The notes under the pieces: model-generated
Database searches by the model: none
What the model was told of the DNA's origin: nothing
The model's input: the letters and a program-made list of their open reading frames with translations, nothing else
Translations under genes and position numbers: made by a program
Shown: in pieces, positions 1 to 8,509 of the stretch
Layout: the number at the start of each line of letters is the position of its first letter
Position numbering within the stretch: the stretch's first letter is position 1
Assembly: GCF_028200735.1 (NCBI RefSeq)
Contig: NZ_JAQKPV010000005.1
Coordinates: forward strand, 186,001-250,000
Length of the DNA stretch: 64,000 nt
Origin: Streptomyces sp. ACA25
GTDB taxonomy: Bacteria > Actinomycetota > Actinomycetes > Streptomycetales > Streptomycetaceae
Direction: 5' to 3'

Positions 1-255
1 CGCACCGCCACCACCGAGCCTGGCTACGGGGCGCGCATCATGGTCGGCGGAGGGCTTCGGCTGGAACACCTGCCCGCCCTGCGCGACGCCGGCCTCGACG
101 CCTTCCACATCGGCGGCGCGGCCCGGCTCGGCGGCTGGCACGGCCCGGTGGACCCGGCGGCGGTGCGCGCCTGGCGGACCACCCTGGACGCCCCGCACCC
201 GCCGGCGGGAGTGCCGGCCCCCGTCAGGGGAAGGAGCGCCCCCGCCGCCGGCTGA
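1..255 (+). CDS. cutC: CutC family copper homeostasis protein, C-terminal part
   Basis: The reading frame is open from the first base of the window, so the N-terminus lies outside. The visible residues contain the CutC C-terminal signature IMVGGGLRLEHL followed by DAFHIGGAAR, which in the TIM-barrel family forms the last strands near the putative binding site. CutC is a cytoplasmic protein historically tied to copper tolerance; its enzymatic role is unsettled. The tail after the barrel (PAPVRGRSAPAAG) is low complexity. It ends 3 bases before the converging SDR-like gene, leaving no room for an independent terminator. Confidence 0.85.
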   Translation, partial: RTATTEPGYGARIMVGGGLRLEHLPALRDAGLDAFHIGGAARLGGWHGPVDPAAVRAWRTTLDAPHPPAGVPAPVRGRSAPAAG

Positions 256-258
256 CTC

Positions 259-834
259 TCAGTCCGCCGGACGGTCCTCCCAGGGGTGCAGCCGGCCCAC
301 CACCACGCTCGCCCCCGGCCCGTCCAGCGTGTCGAGCACACCCTCGACGATCTCCTCGTGGTGCAGCCAGCGGGTGCCTTCAGGTGAGTCGGCGAACCCC
401 AGGACCGTCTGCCGGTACACCACCCCGGGGCGCCGGAACGGCTCCGGCACCTCGGGCTGGATGTCCCTGGGCAGCCGCGTACTGCTGCCCAGGACATCCA
501 CCACCACGGCCTCCTCGGCCAGGCAGCGGGCCACCGTGGCGTACACCGGCCTCCGGTGCGGGGTGCGCACCCACAGCACGGCGGCGCAGAACGGCCCCAC
601 CTCGGCCAAGGTGGCCTCCAGCCGCGGCCGCAGCGCCTCGGCGTCCGCGTAGTTCACCTGCATCGGGTGGACGCGATCCCGGCCGCCGGCCGCTTCCGTG
701 ACCTCCTGCAGCCGCGTGGCGTCCCGCGCGAGCACCGCCAGCGGGTGCCCCCGGCGGGACAGTTCGCGCACGACCCCGGCCAGCATCCCCGTTCCGCCGA
801 CCACCAGTACCGGACATCCGGTTGCTGAGTCCAT
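259..834 (-). CDS. short-chain dehydrogenase-like NAD(P)-binding protein
   Basis: 191 residues with a Rossmann nucleotide-binding loop near the N-terminus (VLVVGGTGMLAGVVREL, GGTGM in place of the classical GxxGxG) followed by a basic residue pattern LARDATRL consistent with NADP preference. The rest of the protein covers only about 190 residues and has no obvious YxxxK catalytic pair, so it may be a short atypical SDR acting as a reductase or a binding protein. The start ATG at 834 is the first residue of the Rossmann strand region, so no earlier start is needed. It converges on cutC. The substrate cannot be read from sequence. Confidence 0.75.
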   Translation of the reverse strand: MDSATGCPVLVVGGTGMLAGVVRELSRRGHPLAVLARDATRLQEVTEAAGGRDRVHPMQVNYADAEALRPRLEATLAEVGPFCAAVLWVRTPHRRPVYATVARCLAEEAVVVDVLGSSTRLPRDIQPEVPEPFRRPGVVYRQTVLGFADSPEGTRWLHHEEIVEGVLDTLDGPGASVVVGRLHPWEDRPAD

Positions 835-902
835 GAGCCGCAGCCTAATGGCGGGTGCCGGGACCGGCCCGGCGGCCCGCGGCGACAGCGCCGGGCTTGC
901 GG

Positions 903-2945
903 CTACCGGGTGAGCCGGTCCGGCAGCGGGGCCGCGTGCACCACGGTCAGACCGGAGACCGCCCGGGTCAACGCGACGTACAGCCGACGCAGACCGGTGC
1001 GTTCGTCCGGCTCGGCACCGACCAGCGCGGCCGGCTCGTCGAGTACCACGTAGTCGTACTCCAGCCCCTTCGCCAAGGTGGCCGGCACCAGTGTCAGCCG
1101 GTGACTCCGGCTGGTCTCCTGACCGGGCTCCAGGTACGGCAGGTCCGCACCGCTGAGCGCCTCCGCCAGCGCCGGGATCCGGTCATCGGCCGCGATCAGA
1201 CCCACCGACCCCAGCTGCCCCAGCGCCTCCCGGCAGGCCGCCGCGGTGGCCGCGTCCAGCTTCTCCTCCGCCACCCGGCGCACCTCCAGCGCGCCCGCCG
1301 TCTCCCGGACCGAAGTCGCCTCCGACAGGCCGGGCGCGATGACCGGGAGCAGCCGGGAGGCGTAGGCGATCACCTCGCGCGGCACCCGGAAGCCCCGGGT
1401 CAGCTCCTCCACCGCCGCCTCCGGCTTCCCCAGGTGGAACAGCGCCTCGTTCCAGTCCGCCGTCGCCCACGGGGTGGTGCCCTGCGCGAGGTCCCCGAGC
1501 ACGGTCGCCGATCCGGTGCTGCACCGGCGCCCGACCGCCCGGTACTGCATCGGCGACAGGTCCTGCGCCTCGTCGAGCACCACATGACCGAGCGAGCCGG
1601 TGCGTTCGATCAGGTCCCGCACCTCGTCGATCAGTACCGTGTCGGCCGCCGACCAGGCCGCGGACCGGAGGCTGCGGGGCGGCCTGTCCCACCGGAGGTG
1701 CCGCTGCTCCTCCGCGGTGTACAGGCCCTCGGCCTGCGCGGCCAGGAACTCGGCGTCGGACAGCAGCCGGAACACCAGCTTCACCGGGTCCACCTGCGGC
1801 CAGATCTCCTTCACCGCCGCCTTGACCGCGGGGTTGCGGGCGACCGCCGCCTGCACGCGGTCGTCCGGCGCCTCACCGGACCGCTCCATCCGCACCAGCA
1901 CGGCGTGCGCCAGGCGCTGCGGCAGTGCCTCCCGGGCGGCGCCGTAGCGCATGTCCCGGTCCAGCAGCTCCTGCACGGACTCCGCCACCTCGTGGGCCGG
2001 GATCCGCCAGCGGCGGGACCCGCGCACGACCACCACCGGCTCCGTCGGCATCCGCACCCCGGACCGCACCGCCCGGCGCAGCACTCGCGCCATCCGGGCG
2101 TCACCCTTCAGGCCCGCCGCCGCCGGGGAGTCGGTGCCGCGCACCTCCACGTGCGCGACCAGGTCGTCGACCGTGGCCTGCTTGACCTCCAGCTCACCGA
2201 GCGCGGGCAGGACCTGCTCGATGTAGTGCAGGAACGAACGGTTGGGCCCGATGACCAGGGTGCCGCTGCGGGACAGCCGCTCGCGGTGGGCGTACAGCAG
2301 GTACGCCACCCGGTGCAGCCCGACGGCTGTCTTGCCGGTGCCCGGCGCCCCCTGGACGCACACCGATCCGGCCGGCCCGGCGCGCACGATCTCGTCCTGC
2401 TCGGGCTGGATGGTCGCCACGATGTCCCGCATCGGCCCGACGCGGGGCCGCTCGATCTCCCGCTGGAGCAGGGCGCTGGTCCGCTCCTCCTCGTCCGGGT
2501 CGGTGAGGTGCTCGTCCTCGAAGGCGGTCAGCTCCCCGCCGTCGTAACCGAAGCGGCGACGCAGCGCCACGTCCAGCGGATCCTTCCTGGTGGCCCGGTA
2601 GAACGGCTGGGACACCGGGGCCCGCCAGTCGATGACCAGCGGGTCGCCGTGCGCGTCGTGCACGTGGCGGCGGCCGATGTGGAACCGGGTCCCCGTCTCC
2701 CCGTCGGCGTCCAGGGGGTGCCGGTAATCCAGCCGTCCGAAGAACAGCGGGGTGTCCGGGAGGTCGGCGAGGGAGGTGACGCGCGAGGCGATCTGCGAGT
2801 GCAGCACCTGGGCGTCCACCCAGTTGCCGGTGACGTCGGAGATGTCCAGCGCCTCCGCATCGGCCCGCATGGCGCGCAACGCGGCGCGGGCCCGGGCCAG
2901 ATGGGCGCGTTCGGTGAGCAGGGGGTCGTCGGCAGGGGTGGTCAC
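903..2945 (-). CDS. helR: HelD/HelR-like RNA polymerase-associated ATPase
   Basis: About 680 residues of the HelD branch of superfamily 1 helicases. Visible features in order: a helical N-terminus, a conserved IDWRAPVSQPFYRA block that HelD proteins share, Walker A GAPGTGKT around residue 200, a long insert, the Walker B VLDEAQDLSP, and motifs FRVPREV and LYVALTRA near the C-terminus. HelD proteins free stalled RNA polymerase from DNA; actinobacterial HelR members can displace rifamycins and give rifampicin tolerance. I chose the GTG at 2945 because GGAAGG lies 7 bases upstream; an in-frame GTG at 2984 lacks a ribosome-binding site. I did not find the rifamycin-associated inverted repeat upstream, so induction by rifampicin is not supported here. 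Confidence 0.88.
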   Translation of the reverse strand: MTTPADDPLLTERAHLARARAALRAMRADAEALDISDVTGNWVDAQVLHSQIASRVTSLADLPDTPLFFGRLDYRHPLDADGETGTRFHIGRRHVHDAHGDPLVIDWRAPVSQPFYRATRKDPLDVALRRRFGYDGGELTAFEDEHLTDPDEEERTSALLQREIERPRVGPMRDIVATIQPEQDEIVRAGPAGSVCVQGAPGTGKTAVGLHRVAYLLYAHRERLSRSGTLVIGPNRSFLHYIEQVLPALGELEVKQATVDDLVAHVEVRGTDSPAAAGLKGDARMARVLRRAVRSGVRMPTEPVVVVRGSRRWRIPAHEVAESVQELLDRDMRYGAAREALPQRLAHAVLVRMERSGEAPDDRVQAAVARNPAVKAAVKEIWPQVDPVKLVFRLLSDAEFLAAQAEGLYTAEEQRHLRWDRPPRSLRSAAWSAADTVLIDEVRDLIERTGSLGHVVLDEAQDLSPMQYRAVGRRCSTGSATVLGDLAQGTTPWATADWNEALFHLGKPEAAVEELTRGFRVPREVIAYASRLLPVIAPGLSEATSVRETAGALEVRRVAEEKLDAATAAACREALGQLGSVGLIAADDRIPALAEALSGADLPYLEPGQETSRSHRLTLVPATLAKGLEYDYVVLDEPAALVGAEPDERTGLRRLYVALTRAVSGLTVVHAAPLPDRLTR

Positions 2946-3364
2946 GGGGGCCTTCCGGGCAGGGCGCGGGGCACCGCGCGGCACCCGGGCCGGGGTGAAC
3001 CGGCGGGTGTGCGGTGCGAGGGGCGCGGAGTGTCACGGGCAGGCCGACCGGTTGCCGTGCGGCCGGCGCCTCCCCCGGGAACGGGAAGGCGGCAGGAGGC
3101 GACAGATTAGGAGGAAGGGCGGTGCCTCGCAACTGATTATCGGACGCCCGGCGGAGACCGTTCGGGTGAATCTCCGCTCCTGACGCGACCGCGGCACCCG
3201 CCGGAGTTTACGCTCCGTACCGACTTCCGTGCGGAATGTCGCCGACCGGTCGGCGGTCAGGCGTCGGCCGGGCCCCGTCGGTTCCAGGGGCCGTGCCACT
3301 CGGGCCACGACCTCCGCACGGCAGGCAGGTACGGAACAGCAGAGCTCGGACAGACAGGTGGATC
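2946..3364. other. intergenic region, divergent promoters
   Basis: About 420 bases between the divergently transcribed helR-like gene and the secreted protein gene. I see no open frame with good codon use and no clear long palindrome. It must carry both promoters, but I could not assign -10/-35 elements confidently. A GGAGGAAGGGCGGTG stretch near 3110-3123 resembles a ribosome-binding site plus GTG but leads only into a short frame. Confidence 0.4.
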
Positions 3365-3754
3365 ATGGCTTCTCACGCGCGCCGTCCGCGGCACAGGGCC
3401 CCCGCCGCCCCTCGCGCGGCGGCTCTCATGCGGGCACTCTCCCGGGCCCTCACCCGCGTCGGGCTGACGGTGATCGCTGCGGGCGCGGCGCTCGGTGCCG
3501 GCACCGTGCAGGCGTCCGCCGCCGAGGAAAACCGGCTGGATCTCCCCGTCGGCACGCTGGACACCTCCCCGGCGACCGACCCCGCCGGGACGGTGCAGTT
3601 CTCGCTTCAGCGGGCCACCAGCGCCACCGTCGGCCCGGCCCGGGACCTCCAGCTCAACCCGCTGGCCGGGACCACGCTCGCGCCGCCGGCCGGCGGGGTG
3701 TCCGCAGGACAGCTGCCCGCCGCAGGCAGCGCGCTGGGGTCCCTCTCCCGGTAG
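3365..3754 (+). CDS. small secreted protein, unknown function
   Basis: 129 residues from the ATG at 3365 (AGGTGG 5 bases upstream). A basic N-terminus is followed by a hydrophobic stretch VGLTVIAAGAALGAGTV and a signal peptidase I site near VQASAAEEN, so the mature protein would be about 75 residues. The mature part is rich in Pro, Leu, Thr and Gly, with no Cys and no catalytic motif. It resembles the many small exported streptomycete proteins of unknown role. A second possible start (ATG 3429) lies just before the hydrophobic core and would also give a signal peptide. I do not recognise the family. Confidence 0.65.
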   Translation: MASHARRPRHRAPAAPRAAALMRALSRALTRVGLTVIAAGAALGAGTVQASAAEENRLDLPVGTLDTSPATDPAGTVQFSLQRATSATVGPARDLQLNPLAGTTLAPPAGGVSAGQLPAAGSALGSLSR

Positions 3755-3826
3755 CGGTGCGCCAGCTGCGCATATTCAGCCAAAAGGGTGAAGACGTGGC
3801 GGCGTTCCGGGCGCACGCTGGGGAAT

Positions 3827-4054
3827 ATGAGCACCGGCACTGTTCCCTCGTCCCGCGGAGGACCCCGGGCCCGTCCGCCCGGCGCCACAGCCCTGCGCGG
3901 CTCGCGGCACCCCCGGCACCTGCTGGGCAGCACGCTGCGCGCCACCCGGGTGCTCGCCCGCACCGGGTTCGAGGTCGTCGTCCTGGGAAAGGTCGAAGAA
4001 GGCCCACAGGGCCGGGCCGAAGGCCCTCCTCCCCGGACGAGCCCTTCCGCATAA
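3827..4054 (+). CDS. possible small protein, uncertain
   Basis: A 75-residue frame starting at an ATG with GGGGA only 3 bases upstream. The middle part (STLRATRVLARTGFEVVVLGK) looks like the amphipathic N-terminal helix of an ABC1/UbiB-type kinase, and the remaining residues are low complexity. It could be a remnant of a longer gene or a chance frame; the surrounding 414 bases (3755-4168) contain nothing else I can support. Confidence 0.25.
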   Translation: MSTGTVPSSRGGPRARPPGATALRGSRHPRHLLGSTLRATRVLARTGFEVVVLGKVEEGPQGRAEGPPPRTSPSA

Positions 4055-4168
4055 CCGCCCCGTGCGTGGCGGCTCCCGGCTCGGCCCGCCCACGGCAAAG
4101 GGCGCATTTCCCCGTCGAAAAGGCTGGTGTCCCCGTGGAAACGCGCCCGATGCACCCCGGGCCGTCCG

Positions 4169-5842
4169 TCAGGTGCCGTCGGGGGTCTCGTCGTGCTCGA
4201 CGCCCGGTGTCAGGTCCCCGGCGTCCAGAATCCGGTACGCGTAGCCCTGCTCGGCCAGGAACCGCTGCCGGTGCGCGGCGAAGTCCTGGTCGATGGTGTC
4301 GCGGGCGACCACCGAGTAGAACCGCGCCTCGTGTCCGTCCGCCTTCGGACGCAGCACCCGGCCGAGGCGCTGCGCCTCCTCCTGGCGGGAGCCGAAGGTC
4401 CCCGATACCTGGATGGCGACGGTCGCCTCCGGCAGGTCGATCGAGAAGTTCGCGACCTTGGAGACCACCAGGACCTGGATCTCCCCGGAACGGAAGGCAC
4501 CGAAGAGCTTCTCCCGGTTCGCGTTGGTCGTCTCGCCCTTGATCACCGGGGCGCCGAGCCGCTCACCGAGCTCGTCGAGCTGGTCGATGTACTGGCCGAT
4601 GACCAGCGTCTGCTGCCCCGCGTGCTTCCGCACCAGCGCCTCGGTGACCCGCAGCTTGGAGTCCGTGGTGGCGCAGAACCGGTACTTCTCGTCCGCCTCG
4701 GCCGTCGCGTAGGCGAGCCGCTCGGAGCCGGTGAGATCGACCCGGACCTCCACGCAGTCCGCGGGCGCGATGTAGCCCTGCGCCTCGATCTCCTTCCACG
4801 GGGCGTCGAACCGCTTGGGGCCGATGAGGGAGAAGACGTCCGACTCGCGCCCGTCCTCCCGGACCAGCGTGGCGGTCAGCCCCAGCCTCCGGCGGGCCTG
4901 GAGGTCGGCGGTGAACTTGAAGACGGGCGCGGGCAGCAGATGCACCTCGTCGTAGATGATCAGCCCCCAGTCCCGGGAGTCGAACAGCTCCAGGTGCGCG
5001 TAGACGCCTTTCCGGCGGGTGGTCACCACCTGGTACGTGGCGATGGTGACCGGGCGGATTTCCTTGCGGGTCCCGCTGTACTCGCCGATCTCGTCCTCGG
5101 TCAGGGAGGTCCGGCGCACCAGCTCCGCCTTCCACTGCCGGGCGGAGACCGTGTTGGTGACGAGGATCAGCGTGGTCGCCTTCGCGGTGGCCATGGCGCC
5201 CGCACCGACCAGCGTCTTCCCGGCCCCGCAGGGCAGCACGACCACTCCCGAGCCGCCGTGCCAGAAGCCGTCCACCGCCTGCTTCTGGTACGGCCGCAGG
5301 TGCCAGCTGCTCTCGTCCAGCTCGATCGGGTGCGCCTCACCGTCCACGTATCCCGCGAAGTCCTCGGCGGGCCAGCCGAGCTTCAGCAGCGCCTGCTTGA
5401 TCTGGCCGCGCTCGGACGGGTGCACCACGACGCTGTCCGGGTCGAGACGCTCACCGACCAGCGGTTTGATCTTCTTGGAGCGGAGGATCTCCTCCAGCAC
5501 CGGCCGGTCGGTGGACTCCAGCACCAGCCCGTGCACGGGGTGCTTGACCAGGCTGAGACGGCCGTACCGGGCCATCGTCTCGGCCACGTCGACCAGCAGG
5601 GCCTGCGGCACCGGGTACCGGGAGAACCGCACCAGGGCGTCCACGACCTGCTCCGCGTCGTGCCCGGCCGCCCGCGCGTTCCACAGCCCGAGCGGCGTCA
5701 CCCGGTAGGTGTGGATGTGCTCGGGAGCCCGCTCCAGCTCGGCGAACGGCGCGACCGCGCGACGGCACTCGTCCGCCTGCTCATGATCGACTTCGAGCAG
5801 CAGCGTCTTGTCGCTCTGCACGATCAGGGGCCCCGTGTTCAC
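4169..5842 (-). CDS. XPB/Ssl2-type DNA helicase
   Basis: About 557 residues. An N-terminal XPB damage-recognition-like region (roughly 1-180) is followed by a superfamily 2 motor: RPYQKQAV, Walker A LPCGAGKT near 205, DEVH box in IIYDEVHLLP near 300, GLTATLVREDGRE containing the RED motif typical of XPB, and C-terminal motif VI EEAQRLGRVLRP. Bacterial XPB proteins are 3'-5' helicases that act with a nuclease or helper in DNA repair. The start is the GTG at 5842 preceded by GAGGAGAGC; the longer frame to 5911 lacks such a site. The helicase-associated protein that normally accompanies it lies 11.5 kb away at 17318-19738. Confidence 0.9.
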   Translation of the reverse strand: MNTGPLIVQSDKTLLLEVDHEQADECRRAVAPFAELERAPEHIHTYRVTPLGLWNARAAGHDAEQVVDALVRFSRYPVPQALLVDVAETMARYGRLSLVKHPVHGLVLESTDRPVLEEILRSKKIKPLVGERLDPDSVVVHPSERGQIKQALLKLGWPAEDFAGYVDGEAHPIELDESSWHLRPYQKQAVDGFWHGGSGVVVLPCGAGKTLVGAGAMATAKATTLILVTNTVSARQWKAELVRRTSLTEDEIGEYSGTRKEIRPVTIATYQVVTTRRKGVYAHLELFDSRDWGLIIYDEVHLLPAPVFKFTADLQARRRLGLTATLVREDGRESDVFSLIGPKRFDAPWKEIEAQGYIAPADCVEVRVDLTGSERLAYATAEADEKYRFCATTDSKLRVTEALVRKHAGQQTLVIGQYIDQLDELGERLGAPVIKGETTNANREKLFGAFRSGEIQVLVVSKVANFSIDLPEATVAIQVSGTFGSRQEEAQRLGRVLRPKADGHEARFYSVVARDTIDQDFAAHRQRFLAEQGYAYRILDAGDLTPGVEHDETPDGT

Positions 5843-5940
5843 ATGCTCTCCTCGCTCCGCGACACGCAGGGCCCGGCCGGTCGGGAGCCGGGCCAAGCTT
5901 CCAGTGTGCACGCTCGCGCAAACCGCCGGAGTGACGCGGA

Positions 5941-7632
5941 CTACTCCGGACAGGCAGCGTGCGCGGCGTCGGTGCCGAGGCGGAGGGCGACCTGTGCGGG
6001 GTGCGTCAGTTGGGGGTAGTGCCCCGCCCCGGCGATCTCGGTCACCGGGTGGTCGACGGCCGTGACCAAGGGGTCGGCCGCTCCCACAATGATCCGGACC
6101 GGAACACGCACCCGGTCCAGCAGCGCCCGCGACTGCCGGCGCTCACCGGCGGCGGTGCGCAGCGCTGCGGTCGTCCGGCGCGCCACCCCGGGACGGCGCA
6201 GGTCCGCCGCGGCACTCGTCACCTCCGGGCCCTCGGGGACGCCCAGCGTGCGAGCCAGCCGGGCGGCGGACATGCGGCGCAGCAGCGGCGCGGCCAGGCC
6301 CGAGCGGGCGAGCCGGGGCGCGGGTGACTGGAGGAAGGCCGGGGAGACGAGGACGAGGCCGCTGAGGCGCTCCGGATGGTCGACGGCGAAGCGCAGCGCG
6401 GATCCGCAGGCCATGGAGTGTGCGACCAGTACCGGGTGGGTCCGCACCGGGCCCATCAGCTCGGCCAGCCAGGCATCCAGCGACTGGACGGTGGTGCCTG
6501 AGCGACCCAGCCCCGGCAGGTCGGGAGCCAGGACCGGGCCGGGGAGGCGGGAGGTGAGCGGCGCCCAGACGTCGGCGTTCATCGGCAGCCCGTGCAGCAG
6601 GACATGGTCGGGGCGGTGCTGCTCCCCGGTCACCCAGGTGCGGCTGTCCGCCACGGCGCGGAAGCCGTACGGGCTGAGGGTGGGCGGTGCGGCGCCGAAG
6701 CGGGCGGCCACCAGGTCGTCGGCCCAGGTGCGCAGGGCGTCGGCGGCCGGGGGCATCTCCAGGCCTGCCCGGGCGGCGAGAGCGAGGGCGCTGCCTGTGG
6801 GGTAGCGGTCGGTGGAGAGGAACGACAGCGTCTCGGGGTCGGCGCCGGTCAGCCTGCGCGGCAGCCGCCGCAGGAGGCCGACGGGGACGGTCCGTCGGGG
6901 TGCCCGTACCCCCGTGTGGTCGGCGATCGTGGCGATCAGCTCGGGCAGGAGCGGCGTGGTGTCGTCAAGTACCCAGTGGTGCTCACCCGCAGGCGTTGCG
7001 GGGACCTCGGCCAGGAACCGCGCGAGGTGGTCGACGGTGGTGATCGGCACAAAGGTGTGGGGGCTGCCGGGCAGTGCGGGGAGCTGCCCGTTCCACAGGT
7101 CCTCGACGAGGGGGGCCAGGCCGATGTACTGGCCCGGACCGATCACGGCGCTGGGGTTGACGATGGTCAGCGGGACCTCCAGCTCGTGTGCCCGGGTCCG
7201 CACCGCGAGATCGCCCTCGAACTTCGAGGCCTCGTACGCGCCGAGCCCGGCGTAGTCGGGCACGCCCTCGGCCGCGCTGACCCGGTAGCCGCTGAGGTGC
7301 ACCAGCCTCCGCAGCCGGGGCAGTGCGGCGGCCCATTCGAGCACATGGAGTGCCCCGGTGACATTCGTTGCCCGCGCCTCCTCGACCCCGAGACCGAAGG
7401 CGTAACGGCCTGCGGTGTTGTAGACATCGCGCACCTCGGGAAGGCCCGAGAGCGGTCGCGTGATGTCGGCGGTGACGATCTCCAGGTTTCCGGTGTCGAC
7501 GCCCCGGGAGACCAGCCAGGAGGTGAGGGTGTCGTTGCGGACGGCTGCCGCCACCCGTTGGCCGCGAGTGAGCAGTTCGGCGACGAGGGAGCGGCCGATG
7601 AATCCGGTCGCGCCGAAGACGAGTGTGTCCAT
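5941..7632 (-). CDS. fused NAD-dependent epimerase/dehydratase and alpha/beta hydrolase
   Basis: 563 residues with two complete folds. Residues 1 to about 330 form an extended SDR: GATGFIGRSLVAELL at the N-terminus, SGYRVS and a YxxxK in GAYEASKFEGD, then IVNPSAVIGPG. From about 345 to the end is an alpha/beta hydrolase: VLLHGLPMNADVW (oxyanion HG), nucleophile elbow AHSMACGSAL, Asp in VGAADPLVT and the final His in GAGHYPQ. The elbow Ser is present, so hydrolysis of an ester-like product of the SDR step is plausible, but no substrate can be named. Start ATG 7632 has TGAGGAG 5 bases upstream; the neighbouring ATG at 7644 does not. A TetR operator sits just upstream, so the adjacent TetR very probably represses it. 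Confidence 0.85.
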   Translation of the reverse strand: MDTLVFGATGFIGRSLVAELLTRGQRVAAAVRNDTLTSWLVSRGVDTGNLEIVTADITRPLSGLPEVRDVYNTAGRYAFGLGVEEARATNVTGALHVLEWAAALPRLRRLVHLSGYRVSAAEGVPDYAGLGAYEASKFEGDLAVRTRAHELEVPLTIVNPSAVIGPGQYIGLAPLVEDLWNGQLPALPGSPHTFVPITTVDHLARFLAEVPATPAGEHHWVLDDTTPLLPELIATIADHTGVRAPRRTVPVGLLRRLPRRLTGADPETLSFLSTDRYPTGSALALAARAGLEMPPAADALRTWADDLVAARFGAAPPTLSPYGFRAVADSRTWVTGEQHRPDHVLLHGLPMNADVWAPLTSRLPGPVLAPDLPGLGRSGTTVQSLDAWLAELMGPVRTHPVLVAHSMACGSALRFAVDHPERLSGLVLVSPAFLQSPAPRLARSGLAAPLLRRMSAARLARTLGVPEGPEVTSAAADLRRPGVARRTTAALRTAAGERRQSRALLDRVRVPVRIIVGAADPLVTAVDHPVTEIAGAGHYPQLTHPAQVALRLGTDAAHAACPE

Positions 7633-7654
7633 GAGACTCCTCAATGATCCTCAA

Positions 7655-7673
7655 TAGATCGGTCTACATATTC
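7655..7673. promoter_or_regulatory. TetR operator upstream of the fusion gene
   Basis: TAGATCGGTCTA followed by CATATTC. The same 12 bases in inverted orientation (TAGACCGATCTA), again followed by CATATTC, occur at 8283-8301 in front of the tetR gene. Each is a 12-bp palindrome with one mismatched base pair. The site lies 23 bases upstream of the fusion-gene start codon, where a repressor would cover the promoter. Confidence 0.75.
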
Positions 7674-7682
7674 GCAGGCCGG

Positions 7683-7710
7683 AAAAAGGGCCCGCCGGGT
7701 GCGGCGGGCC
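7683..7710 (-). terminator. rho-independent terminator of tetR
   Basis: On the minus strand, an 8-bp perfect stem GGCCCGCC/GGCGGGCC with a 6-base loop is followed by CTTTTT. It begins 4 bases after the tetR stop codon and separates tetR from the fusion gene downstream, so the two genes have separate transcripts. Confidence 0.8.
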
Positions 7711-7713
7711 GTG

Positions 7714-8271
7714 TCAGCTCAGCAGGGCGCCGACTTGGCGGGCGACGCTGTCCAGGGGCTTTCTGCTGCGGTGCGTGCGGGCCAGCAGGAGTGCGCCCTC
7801 GATGAGGGCGAGGATCGTGACCGCGAGGTCGTCGGCGTCCCGGTGGCCCGCCAGTTGTGCGCGCAAGGCCGCCTCCCATGAGCTGTAGACCTCGGAGCAC
7901 GCCTCCTGCAGTGGGTCGCTGGTGGCGGCCGTCTCCAGTGCCACGGTCGCGACCGGGCACCCCTTGCGCCAGCCGGACTGCTCCAGCCGGTCACCGAGTT
8001 GCCGGAGCACGCCGTCGACCGCCTCCGCCACCGAGGGGCCGGAACCCGCCGGGCTTCCCAGGGTGCCGCCGATCGTCCGGCCGGCACGCCGGACGGACTC
8101 GGCGACCAACTGGTCCTTGCCGCCGGGGAAGTGGAAGTAGAGCGAGCCGCGGGGTGTGCCGCTGGCCGCGATGACCTGGTTGAGGCCGGTGCCGAAGTAC
8201 CCTGCGGTCTCGACCGACTCCTGTGTTGCCTCCAGCAGTCGGTCCCGCGTCTCGGCGCCCTTCTGTCCCAT
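7714..8271 (-). CDS. TetR family transcriptional repressor
   Basis: 185 residues. The N-terminal HTH reads TRDRLLEATQESVETAGYFGTGLNQVIAASGTPRGSLYFHF in pieces, with the characteristic GSLYFHF of TetR recognition helices and the following helix K-D-Q-L. The C-terminal half matches the TetR_C_11/LmrA-YxaF-like ligand domain with the common phrase GCPVATVALE. It is very likely an autorepressor and repressor of the fusion gene, because matching operators lie before both. The ATG at 8271 would be the first or nearly the first base of the transcript if the promoter proposed at 8279-8308 is right, giving a leaderless mRNA; the TTG at 8280 is a less likely start. Confidence 0.88.
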   Translation of the reverse strand: MGQKGAETRDRLLEATQESVETAGYFGTGLNQVIAASGTPRGSLYFHFPGGKDQLVAESVRRAGRTIGGTLGSPAGSGPSVAEAVDGVLRQLGDRLEQSGWRKGCPVATVALETAATSDPLQEACSEVYSSWEAALRAQLAGHRDADDLAVTILALIEGALLLARTHRSRKPLDSVARQVGALLS

Positions 8272-8278
8272 GAGCGCC

Positions 8279-8308
8279 AAGCTAGACCGATCTACATATT
8301 CCTGTCAA
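8279..8308 (-). promoter_or_regulatory. tetR promoter with embedded operator
   Basis: Reading the minus strand, TTGACA (8308-8303) is followed 18 bases later by TAGCTT (8284-8279), matching a housekeeping -35/-10 pair. The operator TAGATCGGTCTA (8294-8283 on this strand) fills the spacer and reaches the -10 hexamer, so bound repressor would block RNA polymerase. The predicted start point is about 8272, at the ATG itself. Confidence 0.65.
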
Positions 8309-8509
8309 CCGCCGGCCGTACCGGCCTTGCCGCTCGAAGCGGTGCGGGGGTGGCGCCGAGCCTGGCAGCGGGATTGTGTCGACGAGCGCCCCTCAGTCGA
8401 GGTGGGGGCATCGTCCGGCTGTCATCCAGCTGGTCGGCGAGTTGATGAAGCTGGTACCTGCACCGACTGCGGAGTTGACCGCCCTGGCAGCGCGGTGTGG
8501 AGTGCGGAC

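Noticed and set aside
855..3110. Plus-strand open frame of about 750 codons opposite helR
   Set aside because: It is Arg/Gln/His-rich without domains and mirrors the strongly coding helR gene; a GC-bias shadow.
2946..3364. Rifamycin-associated inverted repeat upstream of helR
   Set aside because: I looked for the GGGGCTTGC-type repeat expected before rifamycin-responsive genes and did not see it.
4127..6019. Plus-strand open frame opposite the XPB helicase
   Set aside because: Low-complexity translation and no motifs; the minus-strand helicase explains the region.
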